Origin: Actinomadura sp. KC06
Lineage (GTDB): Bacteria > Actinomycetota > Actinomycetes > Streptosporangiales > Streptosporangiaceae
NCBI RefSeq assembly: GCF_004348735.1
Contig: NZ_SMKT01000010.1
Coordinates: 1-64,000, forward strand
Reading direction: 5' to 3'
Length of the DNA: 64,000 bases
Made by a program: the position numbers and the translations under genes. Below the pieces are notes generated by a model. It was not told the origin of the DNA. It made no database searches and saw only the letters and a program-made list of their open reading frames with translations. Shown here piece after piece: positions 23,739-32,266 of this stretch (position 1 is the first letter of the stretch; every line of letters begins with the position of its first letter).

Positions 23739-25424
23739 CTACACCTCCACGACCACCGGGACGATCATCGGCCGGCGGCGGTAGTTGTCGCTGACCCATT
23801 TCCCGACGGTGCGGCGGATGAGCTGGCCGATCTGGTGCAGGTCGTTGACGCCGTCGCCGGCCGCGTCCCGCAGCACGCCCTCGATCCGCTCGATGACCTC
23901 CTCGAAGTCCTCGTTGACGATGCCGGCGCCGCGGGCGTGCACCTCGGGCCCGGCGACGAGCTTGCCGGACGTGGAGTCGATCCCGACGACGATGGACACG
24001 AAGCCCTCCTCGCCGAGGATGCGCCGGTCCTTCAGCGAGGTCTCGGTGACCTCGCCGACCGACAAGCCGTCCACGTAGACGTAGCCGGCGGGCACCGCGC
24101 CGACGATCTTGGCGCGGCCGTCCACGAGGTCGACGACGACGCCGTCCTCCGCGATGACGATGTTCTCGTCCGGGACGCCGGTGAGCGCGGCGAGCTTGGC
24201 GTGCGCGCGCAGGTGCCGCCACTCGCCGTGGATCGGGACGAAGTTCGCCGGCTTGGTCACGTTCAGCACGTACAGCAGCTCGCCCGCGGAGGCGTGCCCG
24301 GACACGTGCACGAGCGCGTTGCCCTTGTGGACGACCCGCGCCCCCCACCGGGTGAGCCCGTTGATGACGCGATTGACGGCGTTCTCGTTCCCCGGGATCA
24401 GCGACGACGCGAGCATCACCGTGTCGCGGTCGGTGATGCGGATCGAGTGGTCGCGGTTCGCCATCCGCGACAGCGCCGACATCGGCTCGCCCTGCGACCC
24501 GGTGCACACCAGCACCAGCCGGTCGCCGGGGATGTCGTCCAGGTCCTTCTGGTCGACCATGATGTCGTCCGGGACGCTGAGGTAGCCGAGCTCGCGCGCG
24601 ACGCCCATGTTGCGGACCATCGACCGCCCGACGAAGCAGACCTTGCGGCCGTTGGCGACGGCGGCGTCCAGGACCTGCTGGACGCGGTGGATGTGCGAGG
24701 CGAAGCAGGCGACGATGAGCCGCTCCTGCGCGGTGCGGAACACCTCGTCCACGACCGGGCCGATGTTGCGCTCGCTGGTGACGAAGCCGGGCACCTCGGA
24801 GTTGGTCGAGTCGGACATCAGCAGGTCGATGCCCTCGGCGCCGAGCCGCGCGAAGCCGGGCAGGTCGGTGAGCCGGCCGTCCAGCGGGAGCTGGTCCATC
24901 TTGAAGTCGCCGGTGTGCAGGACGAGCCCGGCGGGCGTGCGCACGGCGAGGGCGAGCGCGTCCGGGATCGAGTGGTTGACGGCGAGGAACTCGATGTCGA
25001 ACGGCCCGAACGTCCGCCGCTCGCCCTCCACCACCACGTCGGTGACGGGTTTGATGCGGTGCTCGGTCAGCTTGGCCTCGATCAGCGCCAGCGTCAGCCG
25101 CGAGCCGACCAGCGGGACGTCGCGGCGCTCGCGCAGCAGGTACGGGACGGCGCCGATGTGGTCCTCGTGGCCGTGCGTGAGGATGACGGCCTCGATGTCG
25201 TCCAGACGCTCCCTGATGTACTCGAAGTCGGGCAGGATCAGATCGACGCCGGGCTGCTCGGTCTCGGGGAACAGGACGCCGCAGTCGACGACGAGCAGGC
25301 GTCCGCCGTACTCGAACACCGTCATGTTGCGGCCGATCTCCCCCAGCCCGCCGAGCGCGACGATGCGCAGCCCGCCCTCGGGCGGCGCGGGCGGGTCCGA
25401 GAGCTCCGGGTGAGGATGACTCAC
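23739..25424 (-). CDS. rnj: Ribonuclease J
   Basis: A 561-residue beta-CASP metallo-beta-lactamase nuclease. The GTG at 25424 overlaps the dapA stop (GTGA). Metal ligands are in HGHEDHIG (about residues 84-91), with LHTGDFKMD and SDSTNSEVPG downstream. The beta-CASP region has VCTGSQGEPMSALSRMA and HVSGHASAGELLYVLNVTKP. RNase J combines 5'-exonuclease and endonuclease activity in mRNA decay and rRNA maturation. Coupling to dapA is a widely conserved actinobacterial arrangement. Confidence 0.95.
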   Translation of the reverse strand: MSHPHPELSDPPAPPEGGLRIVALGGLGEIGRNMTVFEYGGRLLVVDCGVLFPETEQPGVDLILPDFEYIRERLDDIEAVILTHGHEDHIGAVPYLLRERRDVPLVGSRLTLALIEAKLTEHRIKPVTDVVVEGERRTFGPFDIEFLAVNHSIPDALALAVRTPAGLVLHTGDFKMDQLPLDGRLTDLPGFARLGAEGIDLLMSDSTNSEVPGFVTSERNIGPVVDEVFRTAQERLIVACFASHIHRVQQVLDAAVANGRKVCFVGRSMVRNMGVARELGYLSVPDDIMVDQKDLDDIPGDRLVLVCTGSQGEPMSALSRMANRDHSIRITDRDTVMLASSLIPGNENAVNRVINGLTRWGARVVHKGNALVHVSGHASAGELLYVLNVTKPANFVPIHGEWRHLRAHAKLAALTGVPDENIVIAEDGVVVDLVDGRAKIVGAVPAGYVYVDGLSVGEVTETSLKDRRILGEEGFVSIVVGIDSTSGKLVAGPEVHARGAGIVNEDFEEVIERIEGVLRDAAGDGVNDLHQIGQLIRRTVGKWVSDNYRRRPMIVPVVVEV

Positions 25425-26359
25425 CGGGCGACCTCCGGGATGACGACCTCCGGCACTTTGACTCCCCCTATCGTGAGGTCTTCACGCAGGCGCGCCGCGA
25501 ACTCCGGCGGGGCCTCCACGAGCGGCGCGCGAAGCGGGCCGCCGCCGGGCAGGCCGAGCAGGTTCAGCGCTGCCTTGACGGCGATGGCGCCCTGCGTACG
25601 GGTCATGATGGCGGCGACCACGGGCAGCAGCCGCCGATGGATCTGCAGCGCACGCGCGTGCTCGCCGGCGCGGTAGGACTCGATCATCTCATGCAGCTCG
25701 GCGCCGACGACGTGCCCCACCACGCTGACGAACCCGGCAGCGCCGACCGACAGCCACGGCAGGTTCAGGTTGTCGTCGCCGGAGTACCAGACCAGGTCGG
25801 TCTCGGCCATCACCCTGGACGCGCCGAACAGGTCGCCCTTGGCGTCCTTGACGGCGACGATCCGCGGGTGCTCGGCGAGCTTCACCAGCGTGTCGTTCTG
25901 GATCGGCACCCCGGCGCGGCTCGGGATGTCGTACAGCATGGCCGGAAGGCCCGTCGCGTCGGCCACCGCCGTGAAGTGGTGGACGAGGCCCTCCTGCGGG
26001 GGCTTGTTGTAGTACGGCGTCACCACGAGCAGAGCGTGCGCGCCGGCGGCCTCGGCCTCCCGCGCGAGTTTCAGGGTGTGCTCCGTGTGGTTGGTTCCGG
26101 CACCGGCGACGATCACGGCGCGGTCGCCGACCGCGTCGAGGACCGCCCGCAGAAGCTGCTGTTTCTCGTCGTCGCTCGTCGTGGGCGACTCGCCCGTCGT
26201 CCCGTTGACGACCAGGCCGTCGTGGCGCCGCTCGTCGACCAGGTGGGTCGCGAGGCGCGCGGCGCCGTCATAGTCGACGCCGCCGTCCGGCAGGAACGGG
26301 GTGACCATCGCGGTCAGCATCCGCCCGAACGGAGCGTCAGGTGTTGTGCTGGGTGCCAT
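25421..26359 (-). CDS. dapA: 4-hydroxy-tetrahydrodipicolinate synthase
   Basis: A 312-residue TIM-barrel lyase condensing pyruvate with aspartate semialdehyde in the diaminopimelate/lysine pathway. The ATG at 26359 (MAPSTTPDAPFGRMLTAMVT) is chosen because upstream sequence in frame lacks family similarity and a -10 element is correctly placed. Key parts are GLVVNGTTGESPT (residues 48-60), VTPYYNKPPQEG (113-124), the LYDIPSRAG tyrosine (143) and the Schiff-base lysine in VAVKDAKGD (Lys171). The stop overlaps rnj. dapB of the same pathway is at 41060. Confidence 0.95.
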   Translation of the reverse strand: MAPSTTPDAPFGRMLTAMVTPFLPDGGVDYDGAARLATHLVDERRHDGLVVNGTTGESPTTSDDEKQQLLRAVLDAVGDRAVIVAGAGTNHTEHTLKLAREAEAAGAHALLVVTPYYNKPPQEGLVHHFTAVADATGLPAMLYDIPSRAGVPIQNDTLVKLAEHPRIVAVKDAKGDLFGASRVMAETDLVWYSGDDNLNLPWLSVGAAGFVSVVGHVVGAELHEMIESYRAGEHARALQIHRRLLPVVAAIMTRTQGAIAVKAALNLLGLPGGGPLRAPLVEAPPEFAARLREDLTIGGVKVPEVVIPEVAR

Positions 26360-26675
26360 GCATCGAACGGTACCGTTCCGGCCGTACCAGGTGGACCCGC
26401 AGGTCCAAGCTGAGATCCAAGCCGTTGCGAAGGCGTTGCGGGACGCGGCGTGGAGGAAGCCGCCGCCACACGCTCGGGGGTACGCGTGGCGGCGGCTCCA
26501 CATCCACATCGTGGCACGCAAATGCGTCGTTACGGGGTCAGTCCGGCCACTTCCCGGACTCGGTTGCGTAACGTGACCCCTTGGTCATCCTGTGCGGCCC
26601 GACGTGCGGGTATCCCGCCGCGGGGGCGGATGGGACCGTTCCCTGATCGCCGCGGGCCTTCGGCGTCCCGGGGGC
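26360..26675. other. 316-bp intergenic region upstream of dapA
   Basis: No gene is seen. It contains the dapA promoter at its left end and a 12-bp perfect inverted repeat, AGCCGCCGCCAC (26458-26469) with GTGGCGGCGGCT (26486-26497), about 100 bp before the dapA start. That hairpin may terminate the upstream GH18-like gene, which ends at 26676, or act in a dapA leader. Confidence 0.55.
26367..26372 (-). promoter_or_regulatory. -10 element TACCGT for a leaderless dapA transcript
   Basis: On the minus strand TACCGT is followed by 7 nt (TCGATGC) and then ATG 26359. No Shine-Dalgarno is present. It would drive the dapA-rnj unit. Confidence 0.5.
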
Positions 26676-27755
26676 TCAGCCGCGGACGGTCTCTGGGGGT
26701 CGGCCGCGGGCGGTCTCGGCCGTCCGGGGTAGCCACGCGGAGCGGTAATGGGCCCATTCGTCCGGTCCGGTGGTCCAGTCCGCGTACACGCCGACGCCGA
26801 ACGGGCGCTTGGGCGGCCGTTTCAGGTCATCGATCCCGCGCCGGACGCCCCGCAGCGCGACCTCCAGGTCCTCCGCCCAGCCCATGAGGGGGCGGTAGGT
26901 GGGGACGCCCATGAACACCGTGGCGCGGTCGCCGATGAGCTCCAGCGTGGTGCGGGTGTGCCGGGCGAAGTGCCATCCGGTGAGGGCCTTGGTCGGCAGC
27001 GTCACGTCGTAGGTCATGATCGCGACCTGGTCGGCGAGACCGGCGACGTCGCGCAGGAAGTCCTCGGTCGGGCGGGGCGGCTGGTGGTACCTGCCGCCGC
27101 GCGGGAGCAGCGCCTTGTAGACGGGCTGGGCCTCGTCCATGAGTGTCTGCTGCTCCAGCGCCACCGACAGCAGCCTGCCGCGCGAGCGGGTCAGCTCGCT
27201 GGTCGCCTTCATGAGCGTCATGAACGCGGCGTCGTCGGGGTAGATCGGCTCGAAGTCGTAGTGGATGCCGTCGAACCCCAGGTCGAGGAAGACCGCGTCG
27301 GTCTTGAGCACGTTCGCGCGCACGGCGGGGTCGTCCAGCTCGATGACGCCGTCGCCGTCCACGATCCGGATCTGGCCGAGGTACGCCTGCGCGCGCACGC
27401 CCGGCGCGTACTCGCGGACGGCCTCGATCAGCTGCCGGGCGTAGCGGTACTTGTGGGCGGGGACCGTCCCATCCGCCTCGAAGGGGCCGGTGTGGAAGAA
27501 CACGTCGGTGATGCGGTTCCGCCGCAGCAGTTCTCCTAGCGCGCGGTACTCGGCGTCGGTGTGCGGCTCGCCGACCCACTGGTGCCGCGCCCACAGCGCG
27601 TTCGCTGCGGTGCCGCGCGCCTCCGGCTCCTGCTGCCACCACACCCACGCCCCGGCGAGCACGAGCGCCGCCAGGCCGAGCACGTAGGCCGCGGCCCAGC
27701 CCGTCCGGCGCAGCGCCCTGCCCACTCCCCCACGAACCCGTCCGCTCTTCGCCAC
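26676..27755 (-). CDS. Membrane-anchored GH18-like glycosidase homologue
   Basis: A 359-residue protein starting at GTG 27755. A basic N-terminus is followed by one transmembrane helix (about 20-40, WAAAYVLGLAALVLAGAWVW), so the rest is extracytoplasmic. The barrel carries DGIHYDFE (Asp162-Glu169) at the place of the GH18 DGxDxDxE motif. The catalytic Glu and its preceding Asp are kept, but the middle Asp is His165. Other barrel strands are ITDVFFHTG, VRAQAYLGQI and QVAIMTYDV (a chitinase-like MTYD). It may hydrolyse or merely bind a wall glycan; no partner gene indicates substrate. Confidence 0.75.
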   Translation of the reverse strand: MAKSGRVRGGVGRALRRTGWAAAYVLGLAALVLAGAWVWWQQEPEARGTAANALWARHQWVGEPHTDAEYRALGELLRRNRITDVFFHTGPFEADGTVPAHKYRYARQLIEAVREYAPGVRAQAYLGQIRIVDGDGVIELDDPAVRANVLKTDAVFLDLGFDGIHYDFEPIYPDDAAFMTLMKATSELTRSRGRLLSVALEQQTLMDEAQPVYKALLPRGGRYHQPPRPTEDFLRDVAGLADQVAIMTYDVTLPTKALTGWHFARHTRTTLELIGDRATVFMGVPTYRPLMGWAEDLEVALRGVRRGIDDLKRPPKRPFGVGVYADWTTGPDEWAHYRSAWLPRTAETARGRPPETVRG

Positions 27756-27997
27756 CCCGCAATGATCCCGGATCTAACAGGCAGATCGGACACGACATCC
27801 CTCGGTTCGCCCTCGCGCCGTCCAGCCGCCGCCCATGAAACGACCAGGCTTTGGACGTGATCGCGCGCCGCGCGCGGCGGCCGTTGACACCGGGGGAACC
27901 CTGTGATGACCAGGCGGCTCGGCGGCGCGGGCCCACCGGTTCTCGACGGGAGCCGCCCGGATCTCACCCGTTCCACCGGGATGGAGGTCGAGCCGAC

Positions 27998-28174
27998 ATG
28001 CGAGTACGACCGGATCAGGCCGAACCCAGACCTCTGATCAGCACACGCGCTCTAGTGATCTTCCTCGTGGCGATCGGCGCCGCCGCGCTGACCGCCGCCT
28101 CTCCGCAGTTCGCGATTCCGATAGGAGTGGGCGTGGGTGTCGTCACCCTCCTCGCCCACATCGTCAAGGACTGA
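27998..28174 (+). CDS. Small membrane protein (58 aa), unknown function
   Basis: ATG 27998 with GGAGG at 27983-27987 opens a 58-residue protein. A charged start (MRVRPDQAEPRPLISTR) precedes two hydrophobic segments (ALVIFLVAIGAAALTAA and AIPIGVGVGVVTLLAHIV) and a KD end. A ribosome-binding site and helical hairpin make it a believable gene. I know no family for it. It is convergent with the diiron gene 16 bp away. Confidence 0.6.
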   Translation: MRVRPDQAEPRPLISTRALVIFLVAIGAAALTAASPQFAIPIGVGVGVVTLLAHIVKD

Positions 28175-28190
28175 CCCAGAAAACGGGAAC

Positions 28191-29216
28191 TCAGAAAACG
28201 GGAATTATGTCTTCGGGGTCGATGACGGTGACCTCGACCCCGGAGATGTCGAGCTCGGGGATGGCGGGGAACTCGATCCCCCAGCGTTCGACGATGGCGC
28301 GGACGCGGGCGATGGCGATCTTCCAGTTCTCCGCCTGCTCCTCGAACGACAGGACGCCGAGCCCGGCGTCGCGGGCGTGGTCCATCAGGACGCGGTGGTT
28401 GGTGAGGAAGTAGGGCGGCAGGTCCCAGAAGCCGTCCGGCGGCTCCCAGAGGATCATCGACAGGAACACGAACCCGGCGCGGAGCTGCTTGGTGATCTGG
28501 CCCTTGACGTCCTCGGTGAGGCCGGGCCACTCGTTCTCCAGGATGGTCATGCAGATCTGCAGATGCCGCGACTCGTCCCGGCCGATCTTCTTGAACATCT
28601 CGTCGAAGACCGGGTGCGTCGTGCCGGTGGCCATGCCGCGGAAGAGGGTGGACGCCGCCATCTCGCCCATCATGAAGCTGGTGAACAGGACGGCGAGCGA
28701 GTACTTGCGGACGGCCGTGTTGTAGCCGTGCCAGTAGCGGCCGCCGTTGTGGTAGAGCCAGCCGATGTTGTTGTGCGCGGCCTTCTCCAGGTCGGTCTCG
28801 GGCCGCCAGTCCAGCGGGCCGCCCGGCCAGAGCTTCGCGATCGTCCGCTGGCAGCACTCCTCGTGGTTCATCTCGTCGCGCGTGATCGAGAAGAAGCACT
28901 TCCGGACGGGGTCCTCCTCGTGCTGCTCGAACGCGTGGATGGTGGCGCGGGCGAACACGGCGGGGCCGGAGGCGTCGAAGTTGGCGAGGACCGCGAACCA
29001 GTACATGATCCCGAGCCGCTGCTCCGGCGTGAAGTCGCCGGGGCGCAGGTCGTCCCAGGGCAGGTCGGCGGGGTTCCAGACCACCCGCTTGGACTTCTCG
29101 TAGATGGCGGCGAGCTTGTCGGTCTCGACCCGCCATTCCATCGGGTAGATGTTCGGCTGCGGGATCTCGGGGGCGGGCCAGAACCCGCCCTCGGGAACGG
29201 TCAGCTTGTCGGCCAT
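28191..29216 (-). CDS. Ferritin-like diiron-carboxylate protein, function unassigned
   Basis: A 341-residue soluble protein from ATG 29216. It has a full diiron ligand set in ribonucleotide-reductase-R2-like order: Glu97 (HAFEQHE), ExxH at 115-118 (EMNH), Glu185 (MMGEMAAS) and ExxH at 215-218 (ESRH). That pattern is shared by R2, R2lox and bacterial multicomponent monooxygenases. Overall sequence does not look like any of those by eye, and the Trp/Tyr radical relay of R2 cannot be confirmed. It is probably an oxidase or oxygenase. There is no reductase or ferredoxin gene next to it; upstream is an EamA exporter on the same strand, 17 bp away. Confidence 0.75.
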   Translation of the reverse strand: MADKLTVPEGGFWPAPEIPQPNIYPMEWRVETDKLAAIYEKSKRVVWNPADLPWDDLRPGDFTPEQRLGIMYWFAVLANFDASGPAVFARATIHAFEQHEEDPVRKCFFSITRDEMNHEECCQRTIAKLWPGGPLDWRPETDLEKAAHNNIGWLYHNGGRYWHGYNTAVRKYSLAVLFTSFMMGEMAASTLFRGMATGTTHPVFDEMFKKIGRDESRHLQICMTILENEWPGLTEDVKGQITKQLRAGFVFLSMILWEPPDGFWDLPPYFLTNHRVLMDHARDAGLGVLSFEEQAENWKIAIARVRAIVERWGIEFPAIPELDISGVEVTVIDPEDIIPVF

Positions 29217-29232
29217 GGACGCCCCCCGGAAG

Positions 29233-30213
29233 TCATCGGCGCGTGACGCTCCCTTCCTCCATCGTGCGCGACGGGCGCGCGTCCCGCAAACCCTGGGGCG
29301 CCCGGTCGACGCGGGTGCGCTGGGTGAGGGCCACGCAGACCAGCACGGCGACGGCGGCGAGCGCGGTCGTGGCGTCGATCAGCTCGCCGAGGAGGATCCC
29401 GGACCAGAGAAGGGTCATGACCGGCTGGGCGAGCTGGACCTGGCTGGCGCGCGCGATCCCGGCCCGTGCCAGGCCCTCGTACCAGGCGAAGAAGCCGATG
29501 TAGGCGGAGAAGGCGGCGACGTAGGCGAAGCCGAGGGTGGCGCGTCCCGTCCAGTCGGGGTCGGTCGTCGCGAGCAGCCAGACCGTCACCGGAACGGTGA
29601 TCGGCGCGGAGAGCACGAGCGCCCAGGAGATGACGCGCCAGCCCGGCATGTCGCGGGCGAGGCGCGCGCCCTCGGTGTAGCCCGCCGCGCAGGTGACCAG
29701 CGCGCCGAACAGCAGCAGGTCGGCGGCGGTGAAGTGGCCCGCGCCGCGGATCAGCGCGAACCCGGTGACGCAGACCGCGCCGGCAGCGCCGGCGAGCCAG
29801 AACGCGCGGGACGGGCGCTCCCCCGCCCGCAGCACGCCGAACACGGCGGTGACGGCGGGCAGCAGCCCGACCACGACGGCCGAGTGGGCGGACGAGGCGC
29901 CGTGGTCGAGCGCGAGTGTGGACAGCACCGGGAACCCGAAGACGACACCGGCGACGACGACCGCGAACCCTGCCAGCTGATCGCGGCGCGGGCGGGGCGC
30001 CCGCACCGATAGCAGTACGACACCGGCGAGGACGGTCGCGGCGGCGGCGCGGCCGACGCCGATGAGGTACGGGTCGAGCCCCTCCAGCCCGAAGACCGTG
30101 CTCGGGATCGTGAAGGAGTAGATCAGGACGCCGATGCCGGCGAGCCAGAGGCCCGCTCCCGGGCCGGTGTCCGCTATCGGCGCGGAGGCAGTAGCGCTAT
30201 CCTTGGTCTTCAT
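29233..30213 (-). CDS. EamA/DMT-family exporter
   Basis: A 326-residue protein with ten predicted helices in two EamA repeats (LWLAGIGVLIYSFTIPSTVF, AAAATVLAGVVLLSVRA, GASSAHSAVVVGLLPAVTAV, AFSAYIGFFAWYEGLARAGI, VQLAQPVMTLLWSGILLGEL). I place the start at ATG 30213 (MKTKDSATASAPIADTG). This ATG overlaps the ATG of the divergent MocR gene by two bases. The upstream extension open in this frame runs antisense inside MocR and is not real. It is probably regulated by MocR and exports an amine, amino acid or vitamin-like compound. Confidence 0.88.
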   Translation of the reverse strand: MKTKDSATASAPIADTGPGAGLWLAGIGVLIYSFTIPSTVFGLEGLDPYLIGVGRAAAATVLAGVVLLSVRAPRPRRDQLAGFAVVVAGVVFGFPVLSTLALDHGASSAHSAVVVGLLPAVTAVFGVLRAGERPSRAFWLAGAAGAVCVTGFALIRGAGHFTAADLLLFGALVTCAAGYTEGARLARDMPGWRVISWALVLSAPITVPVTVWLLATTDPDWTGRATLGFAYVAAFSAYIGFFAWYEGLARAGIARASQVQLAQPVMTLLWSGILLGELIDATTALAAVAVLVCVALTQRTRVDRAPQGLRDARPSRTMEEGSVTRR

Positions 30214-30226
30214 GAAACACGATAGC
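30196..30226. promoter_or_regulatory. Shared divergent leaderless promoter/operator of EamA and MocR
   Basis: GCTATC (30196-30201) and GATAGC (30221-30226) form an inverted repeat that brackets both start codons. Plus strand: TATCCT at 30198-30203 lies 8 nt before ATG 30212. Minus strand: TATCGT (complement of 30219-30224) lies 5 nt before ATG 30213. Neither gene has a Shine-Dalgarno. One bound regulator would cover both -10 elements. Confidence 0.6.
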
Positions 30227-31603
30227 AGTGTGGCGGCGCTCGCCGACTCGCTGCGTGCCGACGTGCACCGGATGGGCGCCGGGGAGCGGCTCCCGTCCAG
30301 CCGGAGCCTGGTCGAGCGGCACGGGGTCAGCCCGGTGACGGTGTCGCGGGCGCTGGCCCTGCTGGCGGCCGAGGGCCTGGTGGTGACGCGGCCGGGCAGC
30401 GGCGCGTTCGCCGCCGGGCGCCGCGAGGCCGCCGCCGAGCCTGCCGATCTCGGCTGGCAGGCGGTGACGCTCGGCGACCGGTCCGTCGACGCGGCCGGGG
30501 TGTCGTGGCTGCTCACCCCGCCGCCGGAGGGCGTGATCGCGCTCAGCGGCGGCTATCTGCACCCGACGCTGCAGCCCGCGCGGGCCCTCGCGACGGCGAT
30601 GGCGCGGGCGGCCCGCCGCCCGGACGCCTGGGAGATGCCGCGGCTCGGCGGGATGCCCGAGCTGCGCGCCTGGTTCGCCCGGACGGTCGGCGGCGCCGTC
30701 TCCCCCGCCGACGTGGTGATCACCAGCGGCGGGCAGCAGTCGCTGACGACGGTCCTGCGGGCGCTGCTCCCGCCGGGCGCACCGCTGCTGGTCGAGTCGC
30801 CGACGTACCTGGGCGTCATCGCGGTCGCGCGGGCGAGCGGGCTGCATCCGGTGCCCGTGCCGGTGGACGCGGACGGCGTCCGTCCCGACCTGCTCGCCGA
30901 GGCGTTCGCGATGACCGGGGCGCGCGCCTTCTACACCCAGCCGACCTTCCACAACCCGACCGGCACCGTGCTGGGCGACGAGCGGCGCGCCCAGGTGCTG
31001 GAGGTGGCGCGGGCTGCGGGCGCGTTCGTGATCGAGGACGACTTCGCCCGGCACCTCGGCATCGTCCCACCCCCGCCGCCGCTGATCGCGCAGGACGGCG
31101 ACGGACGGGTCGTGCACATCGCGTCGCTGACCAAGGCCACCGCGCCGAGCCTGCGGGTCGCGGCGGTCATCGCGCGCGGCCCGGTCGCCGAGCGGATCCG
31201 CGCGACGCAGCTCGTGGAGGAGTTCTTCCCGGCCAGGCCGCTGCAGGAGGCGCTGCTCGAACTGGTCAGCTCGCCGGGCTGGCCGCGGCATCTGAGCGCC
31301 GTCCGCGCGGCGCTGCGGTCGCGCCGCGACGCGATCCTGACCGCGTTCGCCCGCGACCTGCCCGAGCTGCGCGTGAACCGTCCGGGCGGCAGCCTGCACC
31401 TGTGGGCGCGGCTGCCGGACGGCGTGGACGACACGGCGCTGGCCGAGGCCGCCCTGCGCGCCGGTGTCCTGGTCAGCGCAGGGCGGCCGTTCTTCCCCGC
31501 CGAGGCCCCCGCCCCGTACCTCCGGATCAGCTACGGGACGGCGGCCTCGGAGCCGGAACTGGCGGAGGGTGTCCGCCGCCTCAGCACCGTCCTACGTTCC
31601 TGA
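30212..31603 (+). CDS. MocR-type (GntR plus aminotransferase fold) regulator
   Basis: A 463-residue fusion. The N-terminal GntR winged HTH is about 1-70 (LRADVHRMGAGERLPSSRSL, RHGVSPVTVSRALALLAAEG). A fold-type-I aminotransferase domain spans about 100-460, with the PLP-site elements ITSGGQQSLTTVLRALLPPG, YTQPTFHNPTGTVLGDERR and IEDDFARHLG. The Schiff-base lysine is in SLTKATAPSLRV. MocR proteins sense PLP-linked ligands and usually control a neighbour; here that is the divergent EamA exporter. Its stop overlaps the convergent VOC gene by 12 bp. Confidence 0.92.
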   Translation: MKHDSSVAALADSLRADVHRMGAGERLPSSRSLVERHGVSPVTVSRALALLAAEGLVVTRPGSGAFAAGRREAAAEPADLGWQAVTLGDRSVDAAGVSWLLTPPPEGVIALSGGYLHPTLQPARALATAMARAARRPDAWEMPRLGGMPELRAWFARTVGGAVSPADVVITSGGQQSLTTVLRALLPPGAPLLVESPTYLGVIAVARASGLHPVPVPVDADGVRPDLLAEAFAMTGARAFYTQPTFHNPTGTVLGDERRAQVLEVARAAGAFVIEDDFARHLGIVPPPPPLIAQDGDGRVVHIASLTKATAPSLRVAAVIARGPVAERIRATQLVEEFFPARPLQEALLELVSSPGWPRHLSAVRAALRSRRDAILTAFARDLPELRVNRPGGSLHLWARLPDGVDDTALAEAALRAGVLVSAGRPFFPAEAPAPYLRISYGTAASEPELAEGVRRLSTVLRS

Positions 31604-31960
31604 AGCGGTACAGAAGCAGAATTCGTTACCCTCCGGGTCACGCCAGACCTGAAAGGGGGCCTGCGGGTTCCCCATCGGGTCGCCCGCGGGCGTCGCGCCG
31701 AGCCGCCGTGCCCGCTCCCCCGCCGCGTGGATGTCGGGCACGTCCAGGTCGAGGTGGACGCGGTTCTTGATCTTCTTGGTCTCGGGGACGGCCTGGAACG
31801 CCAGCACCGGGCCGTCGCCCGCGAGCGGCTCCAGGTCGAGCCATTCGTCTTCGCGCGAGGTCGTCTTCATGCCGAGCAGCCCGCCCCAGAAGGCGGCCAT
31901 CGCGTCCAGGTCGGTGCAGTCGAACACGACGGTGGTCACGGTGGGGGTGATGTCGCTCAT
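31592..31960 (-). CDS. VOC/glyoxalase-like domain protein
   Basis: A 122-residue protein from ATG 31960. It has the VOC beta-alpha-beta-beta-beta repeat pattern: TTVVFDCTDLDAMAAFWGGL, LDLEPLAGDGPVLAFQAVPE, HLDLDVPDIHAAGERARRLG, then VWRDPEGNEFCFCTAS, whose DPEGNEF is the usual C-terminal motif. It resembles the actinobacterial 'Glyoxalase_6' type used in small-molecule binding or resistance. The ATG overlaps the stop of the upstream hypothetical gene (ATGA), so the two are translated together. Confidence 0.88.
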   Translation of the reverse strand: MSDITPTVTTVVFDCTDLDAMAAFWGGLLGMKTTSREDEWLDLEPLAGDGPVLAFQAVPETKKIKNRVHLDLDVPDIHAAGERARRLGATPAGDPMGNPQAPFQVWRDPEGNEFCFCTASGT

Positions 31961-32235
31961 CGCACTCCCCCGGCCGTCCGCAGGACGTGCGCCGAGCGCG
32001 CCGCGGCCCGCTTGCAGCCGGCCGCAGGCGGTGCCGGGCGGCGGCCGTGGCGCTGGGCGCCGATCCGGTCGGGCACCCCGTCGCGGAGCCACCGGCGGAT
32101 CCGTCCGGCGCGCTCGATCGACCGCGCGCGGGCGATGAGGGTCGCCTCGACGATGTCGGCCTGCAGCCGGGCGTACTCGCGCTCGGCCCATGCGTGCCGA
32201 GCGGCGGGCCCCGCGAGGTACGGCAGCGCCTTCAT
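31957..32235 (-). CDS. Small basic hypothetical protein (92 aa), coupled to VOC
   Basis: ATG 32235 with GGGAGGA upstream encodes MKALPYLAGPAARHAWAERE and onward, an Arg/Ala-rich, largely helical protein without membrane segments. A good promoter precedes it and it overlaps the VOC gene by 4 bp, so it heads a two-gene unit. I do not recognise a family. Confidence 0.65.
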   Translation of the reverse strand: MKALPYLAGPAARHAWAEREYARLQADIVEATLIARARSIERAGRIRRWLRDGVPDRIGAQRHGRRPAPPAAGCKRAAARSAHVLRTAGGVR

Positions 32236-32266
32236 GATCGTCCTCCCGTTCGTTGACACCATCTAA

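Noticed and set aside
28191-29216. Ribonucleotide reductase beta subunit
   Set aside because: Diiron ligands are present, but no nrdA-like gene is near and the overall sequence does not resemble NrdB. Left as an unassigned diiron protein.
29233-30516. A longer EamA protein starting inside the MocR gene
   Set aside because: The extra 100 residues are Ser/Arg/Thr-rich antisense translation of the MocR HTH region, with no membrane or family similarity.
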